52,806 bases of DNA from Planctomycetota bacterium (GTDB taxonomy: Bacteria; Planctomycetota; MHYJ01; WSZJ01; JACPWG01), in contig JACPWG010000055.1 in NCBI GenBank assembly GCA_016197205.1, forward strand, positions 1 through 52,806. The letters run 5' to 3'. A program made the position numbers and the translations under genes. Under the pieces are notes generated by a model. The model was given only the letters and a program-made list of their open reading frames with translations. It did not search any database and was not told the DNA's origin. Below, piece after piece: positions 34,971 to 43,300 of the stretch (position 1 is its first letter; every line of letters begins with the position of its first letter).

Positions 34971-35315
34971 CTACGCCTCCTTGAGCTGGGCCAGGCGCTC
35001 CTCGATCTGCTTCTTCCGCTCCTCGAATTCCTTCGTGAGCTTTTCCTCGGGCGCGATGTCGAGGCGGTCGACGATCGCCATGATGACGGCGTCGACCGGG
35101 CGGTCTTTGGTGACGCGCGTCTGACGGGCGGAGCTGCCGGAGGCGACGAGCACCAGCTCCCCGAGCCCGGCGCCGACGCTGTCCGCGGCGATGAGGAAGG
35201 GCTCGAGCAGCTTGCCCGAGAGGTCGGTCTGCTGCACGATCTGGAGCTTGAGCCCCTCGAGCTTCTCGTCCTTGCGCGTGGCCCAGACGGTTCCGACGAC
35301 ACGGCCGAGGATCAT
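34971..35315 (-). CDS. EutN/CcmL-family microcompartment vertex protein 3
   Basis: This 114-residue BMC-P protein has the family start MILGRVVGTVWATRKDE, central IAADSVGAGLGELVLVA and VDAVIMAIVDRLD. It ends with an extra charged helix (KEFEERKKQIEERLAQLKEA), a likely coiled coil absent from the other two; such tails can bind cargo or other shell parts. It is the first gene of the four-gene operon, with only 6 bp before the RpiB-like start. Confidence 0.92.
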   Translation of the reverse strand: MILGRVVGTVWATRKDEKLEGLKLQIVQQTDLSGKLLEPFLIAADSVGAGLGELVLVASGSSARQTRVTKDRPVDAVIMAIVDRLDIAPEEKLTKEFEERKKQIEERLAQLKEA

Positions 35316-35827
35316 GAGCGCCTCCGCGGGGAACGGGGTTGCACCTGCCGGCCCGGACGGTTCGGGCCAGGCGGGGGGGCGCATTTTATCCGCAGGGCTA
35401 GACGGAGTCCACAGTTTTCCCGGTTGACAGGCCTGCCGATGGGGCATAAGATGCTTGCCCTTCCGGAGGAGTAGAGCCGTTGGCCAGGCGCACCCAGGAC
35501 ACGCGAGTGATGACGGAGGCGCAAACGCGATTTCAAAATCCAAATTTCAAAATTTCAAATTTCAAATTGCGGCTTGGGGGAGGCTTTGGCCGTCGAGGGC
35601 GAGCGCGCAAGATCGAAGCCCGGGGGAAGCCTCGTAGGTGCCCCTACGCCGATGCGAGTTCCGTCTTCCGGAGCCCACTTGACGCACCACGGCGGCGCCG
35701 TCCTCCAAATTTGAATTTCGAAATTTGCTATTTAAAATTCGCAATCTGTGAAATCCCGTGAAATCTGGGTAATCTGTGGTTTCCTCAGTGTTCGCCTCAA
35801 GGAAACCCCGTCGCACCCGAGGTTCTC
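35316..35827. other. Intergenic region with a strong + strand promoter and AT-rich repeat tracts
   Basis: These 512 bp separate the divergent vertex-protein operon and murQ. They contain a sigma-70-like promoter on the + strand (35424-35452), a strong ribosome site near 35466, and two AT-rich tracts built from AAATTTCAAA-type units (35528-35572 and 35704-35745). A third tract of repeating AAATCTGTG/AAATCTGGG-type words runs 35745-35785. The frame starting at TTG 35480 (93 codons) runs into these repeats and looks like a disrupted remnant. Confidence 0.6.
35424..35452 (+). promoter_or_regulatory. Sigma-70-type promoter upstream of murQ
   Basis: A perfect -35 box TTGACA (35424-35429) is followed by a 17-bp gap and the -10 box TAAGAT (35447-35452). 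It points toward murQ, but GGAGGAG and a TTG start lie closer (35466-35480), so the first product may be a short disrupted frame, with murQ further down the same transcript. Confidence 0.6.
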
Positions 35828-36763
35828 ATTCCGAAGCGCTACGATCAGCTCCTGACCGAGCAAGCGAACCCGCGGACCCGCGACCTGGACGCGCTGGACG
35901 CGCCCGGCATCCTGGCGCTTTTCGAGGCCGAGGACCGGACGGTCGCGGTCGCGGTGGCACGCGCGAGAAAGAAGCTCGCGCTCGCCGCGACCTTGGCCGC
36001 GCAAAGCCTCGCCGGCGGCGGCCGGCTCTTCCTCGTCGGCGCGGGGACGAGCGGCAGGCTCGCCGTGCTGGAAGCGGCCGAGGCCCCGCCGACCTTCGGG
36101 ACGCGTCCCGGGCAGGTGCAGGCGATCATGGCCGGCGGACGCAGGGCCGTCTTCCGCTCCGCCGAAGGGGCCGAGGATGACGAAGACGCGGGCCGCAAGG
36201 CCATCGCCAGGGCGCGGGTGGGTCCCCGCGACACGGTCGTCGGCATCGCCGCGAGCGGCGTGACGCCGTTCGTGCGGGCCGCGCTCGTCGCGGCGGGCGC
36301 GGCCGGCGCTTCCACGGTCTTCGTCACGATGAACGCTCGCGGCTATCGCCCGCCGCCGTGCGATTGCCTGCTCGCCGTGCCCGTGGGGCCCGAGGTGCTG
36401 TCGGGCTCGACGCGGCTGAAGGCAGGAACCGCGACCAAGCTGCTGCTGAACGCCCTGACCACGACGGCGATGGTCCTCTGCGGCCGCGCCTATTCGAACG
36501 TGATGGTCGACGTGCGCCCCGCGTCGCGGAAACTCGTCGAACGCGCGCTCCGCGCCGTGGGCGCGCTCACGGGGCTCTCGCGCGGCCGCGCGGAAGCGCT
36601 CTTCGCCGAAGCCGGCAGGAGCGTGAAGACCGCGGTGGTGATGCACCGGCTCGAGCTCGACCGCCGCACGGCAAACCGCGCCCTCCGCGCGGCCGGCGGC
36701 TTTCTCCGCACGCTGATCGGCCCCCCGGCGGGGCGGGCTGCGAGGATGCAGCGAAGAGGTTGA
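35828..36763 (+). CDS. murQ: N-acetylmuramic acid 6-phosphate etherase with a non-ATG start
   Basis: MurQ removes the lactyl ether from MurNAc-6-phosphate, giving GlcNAc-6-phosphate and lactate in cell-wall recycling. The SIS fold is clear: LFLVGAGTSGRLAVLEAAEAP, with the catalytic Glu in AAEAPPTFG and the second Glu in EGAEDDEDAG, then SGVTPFV and a C-terminal helical region. The first in-frame ATG (35954) would cut off the conserved beginning LLTEQANPRTRDLDAL, which is encoded from about 35849. An ATT at 35828 with GAGG six bases upstream is the best start I can find; CTG at 35852 is an alternative. Length is then 311 residues, normal for MurQ. It clusters with anmK and nagZ. Confidence 0.88.
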   Translation: MPKRYDQLLTEQANPRTRDLDALDAPGILALFEAEDRTVAVAVARARKKLALAATLAAQSLAGGGRLFLVGAGTSGRLAVLEAAEAPPTFGTRPGQVQAIMAGGRRAVFRSAEGAEDDEDAGRKAIARARVGPRDTVVGIAASGVTPFVRAALVAAGAAGASTVFVTMNARGYRPPPCDCLLAVPVGPEVLSGSTRLKAGTATKLLLNALTTTAMVLCGRAYSNVMVDVRPASRKLVERALRAVGALTGLSRGRAEALFAEAGRSVKTAVVMHRLELDRRTANRALRAAGGFLRTLIGPPAGRAARMQRRG

Positions 36764-36795
36764 CCCGCCCTCCGATGACGTCAGGACGATCCCCC

Positions 36796-38817
36796 ATGCT
36801 TCGACGTTCGCCGCGCAGCCTCGGTCTGCCCCTCCTGGCGCTTCTCACCTGGTCCACGGCCGTCGCCGCGCAGGACGCGGTCGACTACCGGCAGGATCGC
36901 GCCACCAATTTTCTTTTCGTCGAGGCGCAGAAGCTGCGCGAGCGGGGAGACTGGAAAGGCGCGCTCGGCATCTACCAAGGCCTTCTCGACCGCGAGTCTC
37001 CACCCGACCTCATGCTGCGCATGGCGACGGGACAACTCGTGGGCGTGCGCGAAAAAGCGAGGCGGGAGCTCGCGGGCCTTCCCGCGGAGTTCAAGTCGCT
37101 GTACGAGGAGCTGTACGGCGCGGATGCCGCGCGCGCGCTGGCGAAGGCGCGGGAGGCAAAGGACGCCGGCGCCGTCCTGGAGGCGGTCCGCCGCTACCCG
37201 ATCGCGCCGGGGGCCGCGGAGGCCGAGGCGCAGGCGCTTGCCGCGCTCCTGCCGCCGCCCGACCGGGAGGACGCTCCGGGGTTCGGCGTGCCGCCGGCCG
37301 CGGGCGTCGGCGCCGAGCCGTTCCGGGCGTCCGCGGGGCTGGCTTGGACGTACGTCTCCCCGGACGCCGCCGCAGGGGGCGAAAACCCTCTCCCCGGCAG
37401 CGCGATCGTGCCGGTCGCCGCGGGCCCGCTTCTGCTGCTCCACCTCGGGGCGGAGCTGGTCGCCGTCCATCGGGCGAGCGGCGAGACGCAGTGGAGCGCG
37501 CGGCCGACGCGGGCGGCGATCGGCGACCCGGGCGCGAAGGACTTCGGCGGTCCTGTTCCTCCGTTTCGCGTCCCCGCGTGCGCACACGGTTCGGCGGCCG
37601 CGGTGCTCGACGTCCACCCCATCGACGGCGACGCACGCACCGTGCAGCACCTCCTCCTCGTCTCCCTTCGGGACGGCTTGACGCGCTGGGGGACGCGGGT
37701 CTCCGTCGTCGCCCAGCGGGCACAGGCGGCCGAGGCGATGATCTACTCCCCCCCGCTCCTGGCCGGGACGCGACTCTACGTGGCGGTGCTCTTGCGGCCC
37801 TCCGGCGCCGGCGCGCACGTCCCCGGCCTGGCCTGCCTGGAAACCGCCAAGGGAAGAGTCCTCTGGGTCACGCCCCTTCCCTATCGACGAAGCGCGGAGG
37901 CGACCGGGCTTGGGGGCAGCCCCCTCATCCAATCGACCGCGCTCGGGAGGGGTGCCGGCCGGATCTACGTCCCCACGAATCGACGCACGCTCGCGGCCGT
38001 GGACGCGGTCACCGGTGAAGCGCTCTGGTGCCAGGACTACGGCGCCCTCCCGACGGTCCCCCCGGGGTCCCCGGCCGTGACGGACGTTTTGGGCACGAAT
38101 CCCGTCCTCGTCGCCGATGGGGCGGTCGTGACGGCCCCCTGCGACAGCCCGTACGTCCTGGCCTATCCGGAGGACGGCGGCAAGCTGCGCTGGAAGGCCG
38201 GCCGCGCCTTTTCGCCTCATCTCCTGGGCAGCCGCGACGGACTCGTGTTCCTCGCGGGAAACCTGGCGCAGGCCCTCGACCTCGGAACCGGGCTGATTCG
38301 TTGGCAGCACAGAGTATTTGCCGGCGAGCCGGGCCCGCGGGGGTGTCTGGCGGGGAGCGAAGTGCTCGCGTGCCGTCTCGACGGGTTTCTGCGGCTGTCC
38401 GCGGCGACCGGCGAACCTTCGTCGGGCGGGGCTGCGGGCGCAGGGGCGGAGACGGGGACGCCAAAGGCCTTCGCCTGGCGCGGCGGGCTGGGGTTCGGCA
38501 ATCTGTACGTCTCCGGGGAGCTACTGCTCGTAGCCTCGGGCGACCGGGTCCTGGCCTTTCGGAACGCGACGGCGACCGGACCCCGGAAGAGCGGAGGCGA
38601 GACGACCGGCGGGGACCTTGGCGAGTGTGTGGCGAAATTGGGGAGCCGGCGGTGGAGCGAGCGGCAGGCGGCGACGGAGCGGCTCACGGGCATGGGGTCG
38701 GCCGCGGTGGCCGCACTGGAAGCCGCCCGCGCGGACGAAGACCCGGAGATCGCCTGGCGGGCGGCGCGGATCCTGGAACGGATCCACGCTTCGGAGCTAC
38801 TCGAGGGGGAAAAATAG
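36796..38817 (+). CDS. Exported PQQ-like beta-propeller protein
   Basis: This 673-residue protein begins with a signal peptide (SLGLPLLALLTWSTAVAAQ). Residues ~25-150 look helical and TPR-like (LFVEAQKLRERGDWKGALGIY). The rest is built of PQQ/quinoprotein-type propeller blades, for example LVAVHRASGETQWSARP, LAAVDAVTGEALWCQDYG and AQALDLGTGLIRWQHRVF. A C-terminal ~60-residue helical segment contains GSRRWSERQAATERLTGMG, common in planctomycete exported proteins. It likely acts as an envelope scaffold; no enzyme site is visible. It follows murQ by 32 bp, so co-expression is likely. The ATG at 36796 starts the signal peptide; 36775 is an alternative. Confidence 0.8.
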   Translation: MLRRSPRSLGLPLLALLTWSTAVAAQDAVDYRQDRATNFLFVEAQKLRERGDWKGALGIYQGLLDRESPPDLMLRMATGQLVGVREKARRELAGLPAEFKSLYEELYGADAARALAKAREAKDAGAVLEAVRRYPIAPGAAEAEAQALAALLPPPDREDAPGFGVPPAAGVGAEPFRASAGLAWTYVSPDAAAGGENPLPGSAIVPVAAGPLLLLHLGAELVAVHRASGETQWSARPTRAAIGDPGAKDFGGPVPPFRVPACAHGSAAAVLDVHPIDGDARTVQHLLLVSLRDGLTRWGTRVSVVAQRAQAAEAMIYSPPLLAGTRLYVAVLLRPSGAGAHVPGLACLETAKGRVLWVTPLPYRRSAEATGLGGSPLIQSTALGRGAGRIYVPTNRRTLAAVDAVTGEALWCQDYGALPTVPPGSPAVTDVLGTNPVLVADGAVVTAPCDSPYVLAYPEDGGKLRWKAGRAFSPHLLGSRDGLVFLAGNLAQALDLGTGLIRWQHRVFAGEPGPRGCLAGSEVLACRLDGFLRLSAATGEPSSGGAAGAGAETGTPKAFAWRGGLGFGNLYVSGELLLVASGDRVLAFRNATATGPRKSGGETTGGDLGECVAKLGSRRWSERQAATERLTGMGSAAVAALEAARADEDPEIAWRAARILERIHASELLEGEK

Positions 38818-38925
38818 CAACAACCCGAACTGAGTACCGCTCCACGGAAGTCGGTGACCAATAGGCGAAGGCAAGTTTGGCCGCCCGCGAGGCGCGCGAG
38901 CGAGGCGTAGTAACGGAGAACTACG

Positions 38926-39077
38926 CCGGCCGCTCGAGTCGGTCGAACGCGAGACTCTCACACAGAGACGCGGAGACGCAGAGGCCGGGCGCAGAGTCCA
39001 CCGTCCTCTACCGGTGATCATCTCTGGCAACGGACGGAGAGATCGATTTTGGCTTCACTTCGGCTTGTTGAAAAATA
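38926..39077 (-). repeat. ~150-bp dispersed repeat, copy B
   Basis: Read on the - strand, this matches 50787-50934 at roughly 80 percent by eye, including AAAATCGATCTCTCCGT, GGTAGAGGA and CGCCCGGCCTCTGCGTCTCC. It ends 6 bp before the anmK start codon, so it supplies that gene's 5' leader. It carries no open frame of its own. Confidence 0.85.
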
Positions 39078-39083
39078 GGGCCG

Positions 39084-40244
39084 ATGCCGGTTCGCTCGCT
39101 GGAACGGCTGCGCCGGGCGTCGGTCCTGCGCATGCTCGGCCTGATGTCCGGCACGTCCGCGGACGGCGTGACCGCCGCGGTCGTCGAGGTGGGCCGGCTC
39201 GAGGCCGCGTCCGGGGCGGCCGCGGGCCGCCGCGTCGAGACGCTGGGCTGGGCCAATTTTCGCTACGCGCCGGCGCTGCGACGCCGCGTCCTCGCGGCGC
39301 GCACCGCGTCGGTGGAGGAGCTGGCCCGGCTCGACATGGACCTCGGCGAGGCCTTCGCCCGGGCGGCGCACGGCGTGCTGGACAGGCTGGGGCTGCGGAC
39401 GGACGACGTCGACGCGATCGGCTCGCATGGGCAGACGGTGTTTCACGATCCGGGTCGCGCCTCGCTCCAGCTCGGCGAGGCCGCGGTGATCGCGGAGCGG
39501 ACGGGGCTGCCGGTCGTCTCGGATTTTCGACCCCGGGACATCGCCGCGGGCGGTCAGGGGGCGCCGCTCGTGCCGTACGTCGACTACCTGCTCTTTCGGC
39601 GGCCGCGGCGGCGACGCGCCCTCCAGAACCTGGGCGGCATCGGCAACGTGACGGTCGTGAGCGGGCGCGTGGAGGACGTGGTCGCATTCGACACCGGGCC
39701 GGCCAACGCCCTCCTCGACGCGGCCGTTCGACTGTTGAGCGAGGGGCGGGAGGGCTTCGACCGCGGGGGACGTCGCTCCGCGCGCGGCACGGTCTCGGAC
39801 GCGGTGCTTGGCCGGCTGCTGCGCCATCCCTACCTGCGGCGGCGACCCCCCAAGTCGACGGGTCCGGAAACGTTCGGCGAAGAACTGGTCCGCGAACTGC
39901 TGCCCCTGCTGCCGCCGGACGACCTCCTTTCGACGCTCGCGGAGTTCACGGCGCGGAGCATCGCGGACGCGTATCGCCGGTTCGTGCTCCCGGCCGGCCT
40001 GGTGGACGAGGCGATCGCGAGCGGCGGTGGGTGCCTGAACCCGGACCTGATGCGCAGGCTCGCCCGCGCCCTCGCGCCGCTCCCGCTCGTGACGAGCGAC
40101 GAATACGGCATCCCCGTCCACGCGAAGGAGGCGGTCGCGTTCGCGGTGCTGGCCGCGGAGACGCTGCGCGGGCGACCGTCGAACCTCCCTTCGGCCACCG
40201 GCGCGCGGCGCGCGGCCGTACTGGGAAAGATCACCCCGGCGTAG
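39084..40244 (+). CDS. anmK: Anhydro-N-acetylmuramic acid kinase
   Basis: This 386-residue protein is AnmK, which opens and phosphorylates 1,6-anhydro-MurNAc to MurNAc-6-phosphate, the substrate of MurQ. Family motifs are LGLMSGTSADGV at the start (phosphate-binding), GSHGQTVFHDP, the sugar-site region FRPRDIAAGGQGAPLVPYVD, LQNLGGIGNVTV, FDTGPANALLDA and ASGGGCLNPDLM. Length is normal. The start at 39084 has only a weak AGGG upstream; ATG 39132 would also keep the motif. It stands between the propeller gene and the defence cassette, with nagZ further down. Confidence 0.94.
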   Translation: MPVRSLERLRRASVLRMLGLMSGTSADGVTAAVVEVGRLEAASGAAAGRRVETLGWANFRYAPALRRRVLAARTASVEELARLDMDLGEAFARAAHGVLDRLGLRTDDVDAIGSHGQTVFHDPGRASLQLGEAAVIAERTGLPVVSDFRPRDIAAGGQGAPLVPYVDYLLFRRPRRRRALQNLGGIGNVTVVSGRVEDVVAFDTGPANALLDAAVRLLSEGREGFDRGGRRSARGTVSDAVLGRLLRHPYLRRRPPKSTGPETFGEELVRELLPLLPPDDLLSTLAEFTARSIADAYRRFVLPAGLVDEAIASGGGCLNPDLMRRLARALAPLPLVTSDEYGIPVHAKEAVAFAVLAAETLRGRPSNLPSATGARRAAVLGKITPA

Positions 40245-40282
40245 GGGCGGTCCCGACGGCGGAAAAATCGGCGAGGCACACC

Positions 40283-40312
40283 TTGACCAGCCGCCCATCG
40301 CGATGTTATCAT
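40283..40312 (+). promoter_or_regulatory. Promoter just before the NACHT gene, possibly leaderless
   Basis: TTGACC (40283-40288), an 18-bp gap and TATCAT (40307-40312) form a good sigma-70-like promoter. The predicted transcription start, about 7 bases later, is almost at the ATG at 40322, and no ribosome site is visible. The transcript may therefore be leaderless. Confidence 0.45.
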
Positions 40313-40321
40313 GCATGACAC

Positions 40322-43300
40322 ATGCACGACGACACGCGATCGGAGCGAAATGCCGTGGCGGACCCGGACGTGCCCGACGCCAAGAAGGGCGAAGAGGCGA
40401 GAAACGCCCTCGGGGAGCTTGCCACCGCCGCCGGGACCGCCCCTGCGGACCGGAAGCGCCTTCTCCGCCTGACCGAACTCCTCGATCCGGACGGCGCCTG
40501 CGCCCAGGTCCGCGTCCTCCAGGAGCTTTTCGGCTCGTCCCGCACGCGGTCGCGACAAGCGGACGCCTTCCGACATTTCCGTCAGCGGGTGAACGAACTC
40601 GCAGCGCGCAGCAGCTCGAGGGTCCGCCTCGGCATCCCGGACGACGGCCGGGAAAACCAAACGCTGCGCTCGAAACGGATCTGCGTCCGCCTCGAGGCAT
40701 CGGCGGGTACCGGGCGCGGGGCGAACCAAGTCCTTCAGCTCCTGGCGCAACGGGGGCAGGCGTCGCCGGATTCGCGCTATCCCCCGTCGGCGTTTCAACC
40801 GCCCGAAGCCTACGACGAATCCCCCGTGGACACTCGGGCGGAACTGGCTCGGCTGCGCGCCCGGTTCGACGCGATCGGGAAGAACCCGGACCGCGAACGG
40901 GCGGGCTACGACTTCGAGGGATTCCTTGCGCGCCTTTTTCTCCTATTCCAGCTCCGACCGATGGGAAGCTACCGTGTCGTCGGCGCGCAGGTCGACGGCA
41001 CCTTCCTGCTCGACGGTGAGGTCTACCTGCTCGAGGCGAAGTGGCAGCGGGAGAAGACGGCGGGGAAGGAACTCGCGTGGTTGTGCGACAAGGTGGAAAC
41101 CATGTCGCGGGACACTCGCGGGCTCTTCGTTTCGATGGGCGGTTTCTCGGCGAACGCCGAGGCCCACTTCCGGAAGAAGCCGCGGTCGATCGTTTGGGTC
41201 GATGCGGACGACGTGCGGGCCGTGCTCGACGGTCGCCTCCCGCTGGACACGTTGCTTCGCGCGAAGTGGAGATGGTTGGCGAGCCACGGCAAACCGTACC
41301 TCCGGGTCGCGAAGCTGCTCCAGGACAGCGAACTTCTCGAGAGTTCGCGACGCTTGGACGATCTTCAATCGGAGCTCCCGGCGGGGGACCTCGCCGGTGG
41401 GGTCCGTCGCCTCGTCGAACGCAATGGGATTTCGGTCGTACCCGCGGCGGGTCGCGCCGGCGGCCGGACCAACGCCGAGATCTTCACGCTGTACCTTCCG
41501 GGCGCCGACGGCCACGTCGCAGGGCGCGGGGCCCCGCCCGCGGCGTCGCTGAGGTTGGGTGTCTGGGACGGCCCCCCGGACGAGCGCCTCGCCGTCCGGT
41601 GCATCGAGGCGTGGGGGGAGTGCCCGGATTTCCTTGTCGTCCGCGAAGCCCTCCGGCCGGCGCCTCCCCCGGAGGGGTGTCGCAACCTCGCTGAACCCGT
41701 GGAGGGGGATGAGGGCAGGTCGCGACCGCTCCCGCCCACGGTCCTGTGGGCAGAGCTTCCCGTGCGCTTGGCGGCGTGGCGCGGGCTGGGGCCCGCCGCC
41801 GGCCGGCTGCTGGCGCCCGACGCGCGCTATCCGACCGACCAGTGGGTGCCGCCGGAGATCCGCACGGGCGCTGATCCGCCCCGCGACGCCTGCGCCACGC
41901 TCCTGGAATGGCTGCATGGCGAGGCCGAGCCCCCGCTGGCCGTGGTACTCGGGGACTACGGGGTGGGCAAGACTTTTCTAGCTCGGACCCTGGCCGCGCG
42001 CGCCCTCGGCGATTTCCAGGCCGGGCAAGGGGAGCGGGTCCCCGTCTACCTGGACCTGCGCCTCCTCGCGGGCGCGGGACCGGACGGCTCGGCGTCGCTG
42101 ATCCACCTCCTTGAACGGCTCCTTACCCGGATCGGGCTTCCGGCCGGAGTAGCTTCCTCCGTCGTCGAGTTGGCGCAAGTCGGCCGGGTGGCGTTGATCT
42201 TCGACGGCTTCGACGAGCAGGCGGCCCACCTCCATCCGCGCGATGCAGCGGCGCTGTGGCGCGAGTTGACAGCGCCGGCGCGCGACCGCGCGCGAGTCCT
42301 GATCACCTGCAGAACTCACTACTTCGCCGACGAACGGAGCGAGCGTGAACGCATCCTCGGCGAAGGGGCGTATTTGGCGCGCAACGCCCCGGCGCCCGGC
42401 ACGGCGCGTATCCTGCACTTGCTTCCGTTCGATGGGCCTCGCATTCAGTCCTACCTGGAGCATGCGCTAGGGCCGGCCGACGCAGGCCCCTTCTGGGGGA
42501 TCCTGCGCGGCATCCACGACCTGGCGGACCTTGCCGCCCGACCTGTCCTGCTCGGCCTCCTGGTTAAACTGAAGCGGCAAGTCGAGACGCTGGCTGGAAG
42601 GGGTCGCCGCGTCGGCGCCGGGGAACTCTATGAACTGCTGGTACAGGCTTGGCTTCGCCGCGACGAGGAGAAGAGTTATCTGGAGGACCGGGACAAGCTT
42701 CTGCTGATGGAAGGCTTGGCGAGAGAGTTGTGGCGCCGGCGACAGCCGTCGCTGGAGGTCGAAAGGCTGGACGAGGCCGTGCGCGAGCGCGTTCGGGCGG
42801 CCTTTGGCGCCGTGACGCCCGACACCCTTCAAATCTCCGTTGCGGATGTCCGCACGGCGACGTTTCTCGCGCGCGACGCCGCCGGTCGATTTTCTTTTCA
42901 GCACCGGTCGTTCCTGGAATTCTTCGTCGCACGGGGCCTGGTGGGCGACCTCCGGGCCGGGCGCGGCGCGCCCCTGGCGCTACCGCTTCTCTCATCCGAA
43001 GTGGCCGGCTTCGCCCTCGATCTGGTGTTCATGCAGCCCGGCGAGAAGAGTCGCGAGGAGATCGAGACGGTCCGCCAGGGCGTCGAGAAGTGCTTGCACG
43101 CGGCGACGCGCAGCGACGACGCGGAGGCACTGCTCGGCAAGGCGAACGCGGCCGTGTTGGCGGCGGCCTGGGCACGCCGGGCCCGCGCCGAAAGGCATGT
43201 GCCGACTCGTAGCGGGGCCGGCGTGGTGAGGGACGCGCAGTCGGGGTTGGCCCCCGCCGACCGGCTACCGCGCACGAGCGGCGTCCGCCTGGACGGGACG

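Noticed and set aside
36358..36795. Upstream extension of the propeller protein frame
   Set aside because: It overlaps murQ in another frame, and the signal peptide and ribosome site place the start at 36796.
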